Part shown: in pieces, positions 1-10,446 of the stretch
How the letters are laid out: each line of letters opens with the position of its first letter
Position numbering within the stretch: the first letter of the stretch is position 1
Assembly (NCBI RefSeq): GCF_040712315.1
Contig: NC_134023.1
Location: forward strand, 19,048,078-19,112,077
From: Castanea sativa
Lineage: Eukaryota > Streptophyta > Magnoliopsida > Fagales > Fagaceae
Direction: 5' to 3'
DNA: 64,000 nt
The notes under the pieces: generated by a model
What the model saw: only the letters and a program-made list of their open reading frames with translations
What the model was told of the DNA's origin: nothing
Databases searched by the model: none
Translations under genes and position numbers: made by a program

Positions 1-322
1 TATATAATAAAGTTAATTGAGCATTTGTATTTAATTTAGCATCTTTATATTAGAGAGAGAAAGACCATAATAAGACAGAAATATTCAAAAAAAAAAAAAT
101 TTGTGGAACGAAATATTCAAGTTAGTAATAGTTAATAATTAATCTTAACAAGAATCTTAATCATAGCAACAATGGACTTTGAATTTTTTTATTATCTTGT
201 ATTCTTTTTTACCTAACAACCATAATTAATCTGAGCAACAATAAACGTGTACTTTTCTTTTTGTTCATTTATAGTTTGTTAATAAGAAATAGGTATTATT
301 TCGGATTTTCATGAATTTATTT
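1..322. other. AT-rich DNA, no gene seen
   Basis: AT-rich sequence with short A and T runs. I see no coding frame, RNA gene or element boundary before the MITE that starts near 323. Confidence 0.6.
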
Positions 323-511
323 GAGAGTTGCTACGTTCACAACATTTTTACAACAATTTTACAACAAATCATAGGTGGTTAGTTGTTATAGGTTCAAATT
401 TGAATCTAACACTAAGATTATTTTTTTGTCCCAACAATAACAACCAGTAACAACTTGCCACTTAGGATTTGTTGTAAAAATATTGTGGACATATCATTTC
501 TCAATTTATTT
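314..511. mobile_element. hAT-like MITE with target duplication
   Basis: A 180-bp non-coding element (323-502) lies between direct repeats AATTTATTT at 314-322 and 503-511, an 8-9 bp duplication as expected for hAT elements. Its ends are imperfect inverted repeats: the left end reads GAGAGTTGCTACGTTCACAA, and the right end read backwards starts GAGAAATGATATGTCCACAA. The inner part has the matching pair TTTTTACAACAA / TTGTTGTAAAAA. It has no coding capacity, so it would have depended on a transposase from elsewhere. A truncated right half of what looks like the same family is at about 5785-5860. Confidence 0.7.
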
Positions 512-1988
512 TATTCATACTTAGGTCCTGTTTCAATCGGAATCCTGGCTTCATCCTTAGTTGAGATCCTCTATTTATAGAGTGATTTACGCCCAAAAAA
601 AAAAAAAAAAAAAAATCTTATATCATTTAACTACCAACTAACTCATATAACAGCTCACAACCTTCCTTCATTATGCGACAGTTGCAGAAAGTTAAAGCTT
701 TTAAACAAATAACTCAATTGACTTGAAACGAAAGGTGATAGATCAGTTCCAAAACATTATGTCGTTTTATATTTGGGATCAACATCAGCTAAGCCTTGAT
801 GATGTGTCGCTGATAAGGCTTGAACAGTACCACCAACCTTCTCTTCACTCTATGGTTTAAAAAAAAAAAAAAAAAACCTTCTCTTCACTCTGCTGTTTAT
901 GAAACAAGTTGCCAAGAATGAAGCTTGTCCAGTAGGACACCACGCAATGGTTGGATCTGTTATTGGGAGGTCTACTTTGCAAGAAGAGGAATGCAAATAT
1001 TTTGTCCTAGTTTTTTTTGTTCTACTTTTTACTCTATCAATCACAACTTATCATGTATTCTTTGACTTTCTTTAAAAAATAATTAAATGGCATATCATGA
1101 TCGGTGGAACACAAAAACTACAACAAAGGATTTGTATTCACAAGAAGATTCCCTAAATTGCATTCAAGATACATATATCAAGTTTGGGTTTGAACTGAGC
1201 TCTAGAAATGAGTTCAATAAATGGGTTTGGATCTAAATTTTTATCCGTGTAATAATTAAATAATGAAGAGGCTATCATGTTACAAAAAAAAAAAATCACT
1301 TTATTATTCCATTAGACACATAGACAATAATAAATTATGGAAGTAAATGAAGGGACTAATAGTACTTTTTTAAAAAAAAAAATTTAGGGACTTTTTTTTT
1401 TTTGAGGAGCCAATTTTAGGAACTAAAGCTCTCATTTGAAATTTCAGGGATTAAAACAATCAACAAGTAAATTTTAGAGACTAACAGTGTATATCAGTAA
1501 TAAATAAATTACTTAATTGCTTTTTTGTTATGTGTTAACACGTTAAAATTTGTAGTATCTTTAATATCACTTTTTTTTTTTAAAGTAGCATTTCAAACAA
1601 ATATTATTTAATACATTTTCTTTCAAATTAAAATGTACTACTAGTTAGCAACAAGTGCAATGCATGGAAAAGTTTAATATATATGATTTTATTTGAAAAA
1701 TATTATAATAATTATATATTAAATATTAAATTTAATAATTATGATAGTTGTTAATAGGTATTTATTATGATTGTGCTTTTATAGACATTTTAATATGTGT
1801 TAATATATATGATTATGGTAATTAATATATAATTATGGTAATTATTAACACTATTTATTATAAATTTCAAGATTATAAAACTATTGATTCTGTTAATTAA
1901 AGAAAAGGACATGTCAAGATTCTAATTGAAATTTTAAATATAAAATAAAATTTAATCTCAATTAAAAAGTATATATCATAATTTGTTT

Positions 1989-2030
<42 letters not shown>

Positions 2031-2190
2031 TATAGATTATAGATAAGTAAATATCATTCCTTAATTAAAACTAAAATAAAGTCAGTGAAAAAGTCTCATT
2101 AAAATTTTAAATTATTTTCATTGAATATTCAAATAAAGGTTAAGCTTGGAAATTTATTAATACTATCTTCATTGAATTTCCATTGAAAAT
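503..2190. other. AT-rich intergenic DNA with an (AT)n tract
   Basis: No gene is supported. The stretch holds several poly(A)/poly(T) runs, a small retroposition scar at 835-891 (listed separately) and an (AT)n microsatellite at 1991-2027. The only open frames are short and low in complexity. Confidence 0.6.
835..891 (+). mobile_element. poly(A)-only retroposition scar with target duplication
   Basis: The 17-base string AACCTTCTCTTCACTCT occurs at 835-851 and again at 875-891. Between the copies lie only ATGGTTT and a run of A. A long direct repeat around an A tail is the signature of target-primed reverse transcription, so this reads as a LINE-mobilised insertion truncated almost to its tail. 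The two leading A of the repeat are ambiguous with the tail, leaving at least 15 certain bases. Confidence 0.6.
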
Positions 2191-2192
2191 CA

Positions 2193-2200
2193 TATAAAAT
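2193..2200 (+). promoter_or_regulatory. TATA box of the S1-family gene
   Basis: TATAAAAT lies 46 bp upstream of the ATG at 2246. Plant transcription usually starts about 30 bp downstream of the TATA box, so the 5' leader would be only about 20-25 nt. Confidence 0.55.
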
Positions 2201-2245
2201 GTACATTTTGAGAGCAACCCAATACCTTCTCGAAACATTGGAAAA

Positions 2246-2701
2246 ATGAGTCAAAGAACAATATCCCATTTATCTTCTTTTTGGCTTGTCCTTGTGTTAG
2301 CCTTAGGCTTAAGCAGTGCATTTACGGTGATACCCAAACCATTTAGAAAAAACTATGTACGAATTGTCAACAGCCTTAACAACAAATTGCTTTACTACCA
2401 TTGTAAATCTGGAGATACTGATTTCCACCTTAAGAATCTTCAGCCCAACACATATTGGGAATTCTCTTTTCGCCAAAATGTTATAGGCACAACGCTCTAC
2501 TATTGCAAGTTTTGGCAAGATAAGTTCCATGCTGTTTTTGATGTATTTACATCAAATGAGAAATTCCAAAAGGAATGCGGCGGAGATCATTGTATATGGA
2601 TAGCACAAGAGGATGGACTATACTTATATGAATTGAAAAGGCAAACATCTGTGAAGATGCATGATTGGGAAATAAATATGAACGTGACGAATCATGTATG
2701 A
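2246..2701 (+). CDS. S-protein homolog (plant self-incompatibility protein S1 family)
   Basis: Predicted small secreted protein of 151 residues. Residues 1-25 form a signal peptide: hydrophobic core FWLVLVLALGL with likely cleavage after SSA. The mature part has the S1-family pattern: an early strand motif ending in HCKS (Cys53), a YWEFSF strand (residues 70-75), YYCKFW (Cys87), FDVF, then paired Cys111 and Cys116 followed by W and a DGLYLY turn. The four cysteines should form two disulfides. Poppy S1 is a stigma ligand that triggers pollen self-incompatibility. Most plant homologs (SPH) are secreted proteins of unknown role, so self-incompatibility is not implied here. Single exon, as is usual for the family. 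The ATG is the first after a TATA box at 2193, and AATAAA follows at 2758-2763. Length and cysteines look intact, so it is probably functional. Confidence 0.85.
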   Translation: MSQRTISHLSSFWLVLVLALGLSSAFTVIPKPFRKNYVRIVNSLNNKLLYYHCKSGDTDFHLKNLQPNTYWEFSFRQNVIGTTLYYCKFWQDKFHAVFDVFTSNEKFQKECGGDHCIWIAQEDGLYLYELKRQTSVKMHDWEINMNVTNHV

Positions 2702-2757
2702 GGGAAAATCTTGTTCTGTGTGAACTTAAAGCCTTGCTTAATTTCCATATAAAGGGA

Positions 2758-2763
2758 AATAAA
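2758..2763 (+). terminator. possible polyadenylation signal of the S1 gene
   Basis: AATAAA 57 bp after the stop codon of the S1-family gene, followed by a T-rich stretch. Plant signals are loose, so this is only a candidate. Confidence 0.4.
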
Positions 2764-4088
2764 CTTTTTTCCTAATCATACAATTTATGTTATTTTCTTA
2801 ATCTCTTTTCACGTGTCCAATTTTGAAACTCATGCTAGTTTTTATTGATGGATTGTTTAAGAGTTTGAGTTTTATTGCAAATTATTTAAATAGATGATTG
2901 TTGATACTGTATTTTGTCTTATGTACTTCGATTTTCTTGCCAAAATACCAATTTAAGCCTTAAAAAGCCAAAAATTGCATTTTTAATATTAAAAAAGAGA
3001 AACTACTTGAAATAATTTAATTTGTACCAATAAAACTTTAGATAAATCATTTTTATAGTCCAAGAGCTTAGAATACAAAATTACTATGTTTTACTTAAGT
3101 CTGACCAAGTTTAGCCAACCTAAACAGGGCTTAGTCAAGATTTGACCAAAAGTCCAATTATCCATATAAATTTGTGCTCTTCTTAAAAACCATGAATTTC
3201 CCATTAAATTGACAATTCATGGGCCAAGATTGGAGTTGAAACAAATAACATATCACAAACATCAAATCTTTGTAAAAAAAAAAAAAGCATTAGTCATTTT
3301 GGTGACGTTTGATTATAGTTTAATTTCTATTAAATTATAATTATATGACCACCAATTGGCTCAAGTGAATAATTGTTGAAAATTTCTCATGATGAACTTC
3401 AATTTTGGTAGGGTTGCTTTAGCATCTTTCACATATATATATATTATTTTAATATATATTATTTGAAATATTGTACTAAACACTTTTTTTTTTTTTTTTT
3501 TGCATTATAATTTATAATTACTTTAAACACATATTTTTACAAATTTTTTTAAATCACAATTTTTACATTATTTTAAATATCAGTACTTAAACACTGCTAC
3601 TAAACAAGTCTAAAACTCTATACAAGCTAGAGCCTAGAATTCATCGAAAACTTTAATATATATATATATATATATCTCATTTTTCATCGAAATTTAGAGA
3701 TAGGTATAGCGATGTACATTATACAGTGTACTGTAAAGTAGTGTGAAAGCCCAGTCCCTTTCGGTTGTTTAAATGGCAAGGTAATACTAATAGGACCAGG
3801 GACAAATTGCTTTACTCCAACGTCTAATCTTGCAAAGAAATTTGCTTGAATGAGGGGTCCATATATTAACAATAAAGTAGGACATCAGACAAGAAAAATA
3901 CTTTTCAAGTGCAGTACAATGCATGTAATTCAGTTTGTGGAGGGAGTTCACTCACTTTTTGAACTTAAAAGTATTTTAATCAAGAATACTAAATACTGTT
4001 TTTTTTAATATTAAAATTTAAAAAGTCACACTCCATCAAAGGTGTCAGATGCTAATTATTTTGATATCTCGTAGCTCATTGTAGTAAG
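2764..4088. other. AT-rich DNA, no gene seen
   Basis: No coding or RNA gene recognised. It contains T runs (around 3482-3502) and a short TA tract around 3657-3675. Confidence 0.55.
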
Positions 4089-4570
4089 ATGTTAAAAAAA
4101 ATTATTTGTTTAATAAAACACGTGTTCCTTTTTCACTTTTCCTCTCACACGCTCCACCTTTTCGCACCTATCTGCTTCTTGTTTGCCCTCACTTTTTTTT
4201 TTTTCCTAGTTCTCTCTTCTCCCACGCCTACACCTCTGCCTCCTCTCTGTTTTTTTTTTTTTTCTTCGTTCTCTCTCAACCTAAGCCTCTGCTTCCCTTC
4301 CCTCTACCCACGCCGCCAAACCCATCTGCGCTTCACCTCTCCCTCTGACTGAATCCACCATCACAAAAACAACCTCTTCTCTTCTTCCCACAATCACAAA
4401 CCCAAGCATTCTCTCCCTGATCGAACCCACAATCACAAACCCAATCGCTTATCTTCTTCCTCTAACCGAACCCACTCTTCTCTCCCTGGCCAAACCCAAA
4501 AATCCAGTCTTGAAACCCGTATTCTCATCTCAAAACCGAAGATTCAAGGGAGAGGATTAGGATTCCATTT
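4089..4570 (+). other. pyrimidine-rich leader-like segment
   Basis: About 480 bp dominated by CT and CCA/CAAACCC strings, including repeated forms of ACAATCACAAACCCA. The composition resembles plant 5' untranslated leaders or first exons. The open frames here are low-complexity S/F/L/P strings and not convincing proteins. It could be the relic 5' end of a lost gene; the PPR fragment at about 5.3 kb is the only coding relic downstream. 4570-5295 holds nothing I recognise. Confidence 0.35.
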
Positions 4571-5237
4571 GGGTCAAACTGAAGCTCCATGGGTATAAAC
4601 AATGGGTTATTAGGTTTTGGTTTGGGTTAGGGATTTTGTGGGTCTTGTATTGCTGTCACAAGTTCATCACTAATTAGGGCAAAACTTCTAGCCAATTCAA
4701 CTCCAAAACAAGTTAGTTATATATGTCAATTTTTTTATGATTTTAGTCTGAATCTTTTATAGAGATTTGAAATGGTATTGTAATTCAGCATTTCAATCTA
4801 GTTGTAATCCATGCATTATATTATGTTTTTGTTCTTGTTATAGTTCATTGACTTTTATCACATACTTGATTTACTCTAATTGTAATTATTTACTCTTTTT
4901 ATTGGTTCTAATTTTACATTGAACTTCAGTTGATTGTACATTATCTACTTATGGTCTCACAAGAATACATGCCGATTTCACAAATGGATTGGTTGCTTTT
5001 ATTGATGTTATATCTTGATTTTTTTATGGTGTGATCAATGCAAATTTGGTTGCTTTTTGAGAATTTGTATTTGTATTTTGTTATCATGCACTGCACTTAT
5101 AAGGTTGAGCGAAAGTCCTAAACAAAGAATGAAAATAAAAATAAAAATAGATGCACTGGAATTCTGATAGATTACTTAATGCCACATGCATTGGAATTTT
5201 ATTTCCTTATATTTGTTTGCTAAGATAACTAAGGAAA

Positions 5238-5540
5238 ATGTTTGGTTTTCATTGTTCATGTACTGCAAGTACATGTTACAAGTTTCGAAGTGGGTTTTTC
5301 GCCATTACTTCACTTCAGAACTCTTTGCTAAGTTTGTATGTAGATTCTGACATGGAGAATGCACAGAAAATGTTTGATGAAATGTGTGAAAAAGATGTTA
5401 TCTCTTGGAGTGTGATAATTAGTGGTTATGTGCAAAATGAGGAAGCTCAGGTTGGTTATGTGCAAAATGATTCTGTCTTCATTTTTTGCAGCACTCCCCT
5501 TCTCAGGTTGGTTATGTGTAAAAGTGACGCTCATAATTAA
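5238..5540 (+). pseudogene. PPR-repeat protein fragment
   Basis: The reading frame contains about 50 residues typical of a PLS-class pentatricopeptide repeat: [19 protein letters not shown] then [20 protein letters not shown], i.e. one motif and the start of the next. PPR proteins bind organellar RNA and normally carry 10 or more motifs over 400-900 residues, so this is a remnant. Downstream homology stops after VQNEEAQ, where a short direct duplication of GGTTATGTGCAAAATGA (about 5423-5470) begins. The open frame starts at 5238, but PPR-like sequence starts only near 5296. Not expected to be functional. Confidence 0.6.
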
Positions 5541-6486
5541 TGGTGTAATATCATGAAGATTTCATGATCATCATGAAAGGAAGAGAAAAGTAATTCTAAA
5601 GTAATTTTTGGTAGTATGAGCTCCTTAATAAAGAAGAATAAGACAGCAGACACTACTGAAGATGGTGAACATTTGCACTAGGTAATTATCTCAATATGAG
5701 GTTGGATTTGGTGAGGGAAAAAGGAAGGGAAAGGGGGAGAGGGAAAATGTAATTTCATTAGTAAGTTTAAATTAGAACCAATAACAATTTACCTCTTATG
5801 GTTTGTTATAAAAGCGTTGCACAAAATGTTATGGATGTTGCACTTTTTTTTCCCACAATACATTTATTTTTAGTTATAGTTAGTTCTAGTATGATATTTT
5901 ATTATTTTATTTTGAAGTATAAGGAATTAATACTTCAACAATTGTGAAAATATTGTGGCAATTTTTTATGTTACTATTTTATTTTATTTTTAGAGTAGCT
6001 CATATGTATATAAAAGAATAAAAAATAAAAAGTGTGACATTTTACCACAAAAAAGCAAGTAAAAGCGTGAAAGAGTGCAAATTGAATGAATCAAAATCAC
6101 TGTTGCATAATGAGGAATCCATCCAAAATCTAGTGCATTTCTAAACTTGAAATTTCAATAACCACGGGATCATCATCAGCTAGTGCCATTTGTAAGAAGC
6201 AACAATTGTGACTTCCCTTAGAGAGAAAAAGGTTATATGGTTTTGACCTAGTCCATAGATATTGGACAAGGAAATGCCACAATTGGAAACTTTCTTTAGA
6301 GAAAAAGGACCCCCTTAAGCACCTAGATGACCTACAAGAAACCTTCTACACTATAAAAATATTCCAAATGAAGTTGAGCACAAAAAATTGCACTTTGAGA
6401 AAGTATTGTTAGGAAAGTTTCTAAGATTCATGATATCCTAGAGAGGAGTTAAAGCCAACATTTAAAAAATCAAGGCCAACATTAAT
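5541..6486. other. AT-rich DNA with a MITE fragment
   Basis: Nothing coding is recognised. 5785-5860 resembles the right half of the MITE at 323-502 (accaataacaa, then a tttgttataaaa / gttatgga block). The rest is unassigned. Confidence 0.4.
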
Positions 6487-7160
6487 ATGGAACCTCCTCG
6501 AATGACCAAAGAAGTTCAAAGTCTTACTGGTTGTGTAGCCACACGGCCCACACAGAATAAATTTGTCTCTCAAGCAACTAATAAGTGTTTGGCCATTTTT
6601 AAAGGTGCTTATGAAATTCTTAAGCAAGTAAACAAATGTGTAAAAACAATTGAAGAACACAAAAATCCACCTCTCTTATTTAATCCAACCTAGCCAAGTG
6701 AAGAACTACACCTCTACTTGGTTTTATTCACGTAGTAATAAGCTTAGCCCTAGTTCAGGAAGAGTAAGGGATACAAAAGTTAGTATACTTCACCAAAAAT
6801 GCCTTGAGGGGAGTAAAATAATGATATTGTGGGATCGGGAATCTCTCCTTTCCACTCATGAAAGCAAAGTGAAAGGTCCAAAAGTACTTTCAAGCCATTA
6901 ACTGACCAACCAATCAAAAAATTCCAATATAATCCAAACGTAGTTTGTCATCATAAGCAATGGTGAATCAAGTTGAAATAATTCAATCGATATTCAGTAT
7001 TGCCCATGACCTCTATCAATAGGAAGGGTTGGCCGATTTTGTGGCAAAGTTCACAAGCCATGTGGGAGCAAAACCGGGTAGGACAAAAGGCATCTCTAAA
7101 TTCATAAGTATAAAAGATTAACAATGGGTTGTCAACATGGCCTAAGAACAAGTGAAATAT
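6487..7160 (+). pseudogene. decayed Ty3/Gypsy (Tat-like) pol fragment
   Basis: The frame from 6487 reads MEPPRMTKEVQSLTG...FVSQATNKCLAIFK. This matches the connection region of Tat-lineage Gypsy reverse transcriptases, usually KEVQ.LTGR.AAL.RF.S...KC.PFFK. About 500 bp on, a frame containing EGLADFVAKFT matches the end of the first RNase H domain (Q.LADF.AEFT). Stops and frame changes separate the two blocks and the core motifs are missing, so this is an old broken copy. Boundaries are approximate and no LTR was found. It is on the opposite strand from the large Tat element at 52.7-64 kb. Confidence 0.55.
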
Positions 7161-7545
7161 GTCCTCAAAATTGGGTTTATATAGATTTTTTTTTTCTCTC
7201 CATTGTCCTTTTGATTAGAAGGTGGAAACCGGAAGTAAATCATTCTTGTTGATAGCATGTTGGTTAGAATTGGCTACCAATACCCTTCAATGTGTAGCTT
7301 TACTACTTAATTAGGAGTCCGTTAATCAATATTTTTAGGGCAATAGTCAAGTTTAGCCAAAAAAAAAAATCCAATAGTTAAGAAAATAAAATGGGTCCCA
7401 CTTACGTTATTGGAAAGCAGCAAAAATAACAAAAGTTTATAAGTTAGAAATTATTTTATTAAAAGTGGCTCAATCAATGGCGCAAAAGTTTAATTGATAA
7501 GTCTAACAATTGGTTATATATAAAATTAATAGGATGTATTGCTAA
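7161..7545. other. no gene seen
   Basis: AT-rich stretch between the Gypsy fragment and the tRNA. No element end or coding frame recognised. Confidence 0.5.
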
Positions 7546-7548
7546 CAA
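7546..7548 (+). promoter_or_regulatory. CAA leader motif of the tRNA gene
   Basis: CAA three bases upstream of the tRNA 5' end, in CTAACAAGA. Plant nuclear tRNA genes commonly carry CAA near -10 to -1 as the Pol III start region. Confidence 0.45.
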
Positions 7549-7550
7549 GA

Positions 7551-7622
7551 GGATCCGTGGCGCAATGGTAGCGCGTCTGACTCCAGATCAGAAGGTTGCG
7601 TGTTCGATTCACGTCGGGTTCA
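7551..7622 (+). tRNA. tRNA-Trp (CCA)
   Basis: A complete 72-nt cloverleaf. Acceptor stem GGATCCG pairs with CGGGTTC (two G-U pairs) with discriminator A at 7622. The D-arm contains box A, TGGCGCAATGG. The anticodon stem TCTGA/TCAGA encloses the loop CTCCAGA with anticodon CCA at 7583-7585. The T-arm contains box B, GTTCGATTC. There is no intron, as expected for plant tRNA-Trp. 3' CCA is not encoded. All stems are intact, so the gene looks functional. Confidence 0.95.
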
Positions 7623-7624
7623 AA

Positions 7625-7641
7625 TTTTCGGTTTTTTTTTT
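7625..7641 (+). terminator. Pol III terminator of tRNA-Trp
   Basis: TTTT two bases after the tRNA end, backed up by a run of ten T (7632-7641). Confidence 0.8.
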
Positions 7642-8144
7642 CCCACTTATTTAAGTACTCTTGTGTCTTGACCCGACCAAAAACAAAACCAGGCCCAAAT
7701 AGTTGCAACCCCAAGCTCTAAGCTGAGCTTTTCACAGCAACCCATAAATTATTAACACTTCATCCTCCATTATTTGAAAAGCCCAAAACCACATCTCATC
7801 CTCCGTTAAACTCGACTTGGAGTCTCTCTTACAGTCATAACGTGAAAATGTCCATTTCTATGAAGTTTTCGGCTTTGAAGTTTTCGTGTAAGCAGAAAAA
7901 GAGTGAAGGTCCATTAATTTATGCGGTAGAAAAGGAACAAAGGCCCATTGTCACAAATAGCTCACACCATTGATCATCCACAACCTAGTCGATCAGTAGG
8001 AAGAAAAGAAGGAATGGTTATGTCCCATTTTTCTGGTGTGGATTTCACCCTAAAAATAAAAGAAATTGGTTTAGTGAAAGATCGTCAGGAAAACAAATCC
8101 AAAACCATCTTTGGACATTGTAGCTTTGAGAATAGCATTGACAC
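7642..8144. other. no gene seen
   Basis: Unassigned sequence between the tRNA and the MITE. The only open frame of note begins at a non-ATG codon and has no recognisable domain. Confidence 0.5.
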
Positions 8145-8477
8145 TTACGTTCTGTTTGTTTCAGCAATAACATTTTCTAAAAAACGAGTCACTTTTCAAG
8201 AAGTATTTTCTATAAAACTATCTCATTTTCTTATGTTTGGTAGCAACTTTAAATGAGTTGAAAAATACCTCCAAACTTCCCTTATTTAGCTTACTCTGAG
8301 ATATAGTTGTTTTCCAAAAAAATTTAATGGAAAACAATCTCTAAAAATAAGCAATACTTTTTACGTTGACCAAATATAATTTTCCTTTGACTCATTCTTT
8401 TTTTATGTTACTAAACACTAGAAAACATAGAAAACTATCTTTACATAAAGTTTTCCATTGAAACAAACGGAGCATTA
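8145..8477. mobile_element. Tourist-like MITE (PIF/Harbinger type)
   Basis: A 327-bp non-coding element (8148-8474). The left end reads CGTTCTGTTTGTTTCA and the right end read backwards is TGCTCCGTTTGTTTCA. It is flanked by TTA on both sides (8145-8147 and 8475-8477), the 3-bp duplication typical of PIF/Harbinger. The interior is palindrome-prone, with ATTTTC/GAAAAC blocks. A 3-bp duplication is weak proof on its own. Confidence 0.55.
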
Positions 8478-8707
8478 GAACTTGGAAGACAGGATAAGTT
8501 CATAGGGCCAATAGAATGATCTTCTCACTCCATATTCACAAAGACCCAAGAAGAGATTTTGACGTGGCAAAACTGAACCTGACCCAATCTTGAAGGAAAA
8601 TACGTGATTTGAGCTTAAATTTTTTGATCTAAAGCAAGAAGTGGGTTGAGTTGTGACCTAACATTTTTTTTTCAAGTCAACTCGACCCAACCTATTTTTT
8701 AAAACTG

Positions 8708-8751
<44 letters not shown>

Positions 8752-9512
8752 ACTATCATTGAGTAGAGGTGTAATTTTTATTTAATATTTACTTATTTTT
8801 CTTTATCTAATATGTTTTTTTTTTTTTTTAAATTTAGTTCTCTTTCCAGTAATATACCTTAATTATTTTACATGCAAAAATCCCTACACCCTTTTGCAAT
8901 TTTTATGAGAAATGAAAAACACATATTAATTAAGTTTTACTCATTGGACCCCTGAGAAAAATTCCTCACTTCACCACTACCCCCAAGGACAATTAAGTAG
9001 TATGAAAAATAAAGGGAAACAAACTCATACCAATACCCCACTCTTAAAAAGAATAGTTTTGTGAGCATGAAAATATTACATTAGGAAACTAAGGATGGGC
9101 TAGATATGATATATATAGTTGATCGTCATAAGAAACATAACACATATATCTCAAGATAAGGGGGTGTTTGGTACTGTTGTTTAAACAACATTTTTCAGTA
9201 CGTATTTAAATAACATTATATGTATCTTCATATATTTTTTTCACCCACATGTATTTTTACAAAACAACAACAACATTACTAGAAATCTCTTACCAAATTG
9301 ACCTTAAATCTTTGAATTCACAAGAAGAATGTTGGAATTCATGAGCAAATAGAAGAGGAGAAAACCTCCCACAAAATTTTATTAAAGAAAGTCTTAATGC
9401 CCAAGGGGCTACAACCACTCATTTATAGCAAAGAAAAAAGAAACCCTAGTGCGCAAGAATATCGCAGTACAATAACTTTATTCTTTTGAATTTTGATAGG
9501 CACAGTACAATA
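8478..9512. other. AT-rich DNA with (TA)n and a MITE-like inverted repeat
   Basis: Contains a (TA)n tract at 8709-8749. At about 9160-9303 a GGTGTTTGGTA start and a TACCAAATTGACC end form a short inverted pair, as in small non-autonomous DNA transposons; the internal sequence is AT-rich. 9320-9512 resembles flanking retroelement debris but is not classified. Confidence 0.4.
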
Positions 9513-9517
9513 ACTTG

Positions 9518-9686
9518 TGTTAAGGTGTATAGTGTTGTGGGCTTTAAGCCCAACTAGATTACTTGTATAGCACACATTCTTGTACTACACATTTACTTGT
9601 ACTGCACTCCTATGCCTCTTATATAAAGGCACACATGTATATTCTTTAGTTGAGAAATACAATATAATCATTCAGTATTTCTAACA
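9518..9686 (+). repeat. 5' LTR of the Copia element
   Basis: 169 bp, TGTTAAGG...CTAACA. Contains a TATA box (TATATAAAGG) about 90 bp before its end, consistent with a U3-R-U5 promoter. Matches the 3' LTR at 160 of 169 positions by eye. Confidence 0.9.
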
Positions 9687-9699
9687 TGGTATCAGAGCC
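9687..9699 (+). other. primer-binding site (initiator tRNA-Met)
   Basis: TGGTATCAGAGCC directly follows the LTR. TGGTATCAGAGC is complementary to the 3' end of initiator tRNA-Met and is the usual primer site of plant Copia elements. Confidence 0.85.
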
Positions 9700-10446
9700 A
9701 CTGCTTTGACCTTTTTTTAGCAGTCTTGTCTTTATTGGTGTAACTCCATTCTCAACATCGCTTCCGCCATCACAGCAGCCGCTGCAGTTTTTCTCTGTAG
9801 AACCTCCGACGTCTTCCAAACGTTGTCCTTGGGTTCCAAACCTGCAACTGCCGTCGTTGAGGAGTCCCGCACCACACAAACCACTGCACTTATTGTCTCC
9901 GTCGTGCATCTTACTCCGATAAATATTTTTCAGGTACCACAGTAATCGTCTCATCCCGATCTACTCAAACGTGGAAACCTCGAAGTCATTGGAGTCTGCA
10001 CGTGCCCTTATGTGCCGCCATAATATTCTGCGCTGAAGCTCACGCGCCCACGTGCTTCCATGCACCGATTGCCTTCTACACGCGCCTGCACGCGCCGGGT
10101 TTACACCTGCTGACGTCAGCCCTAGGTGATGTCATTAGCTGACATCAGAGTCCATTCACATGGTGACGTCACCTGCTACGTCATCATTGACAGACTGTTG
10201 ACTCGCGTTGACCTGAAGTTTACCCACGTTGACCAGCGTTGACTGACCGTTGTCCAGCGTTGACTTGCCGTTGACTTTGACTGAGGGTTGACTTTGATCG
10301 TTGACTTTTCTCCAGGGTTGACTTTTTGCGTTCCAGGTGCTCCTTACCTAGTTTTTCGCGTAGATTTCATTTTTGCAGTCTATTTTTGCATATTTTACTT
10401 CTAAATGAAGAATAAGGACATGTCTTCTTCTTTTTGCGACAATCAT

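Noticed and set aside
4089..4352. Two overlapping frames of 80-87 codons
   Set aside because: Low-complexity pyrimidine tract giving F/S/L/P strings in several frames; no domain or start context.
7948..8256. 102-codon plus-strand frame
   Set aside because: Starts at a non-ATG codon and runs into the Tourist-like MITE; no domain.
9646..9954. 102-codon minus-strand frame
   Set aside because: Antisense over the Copia LTR end and leader; starts outside and crosses the primer site.
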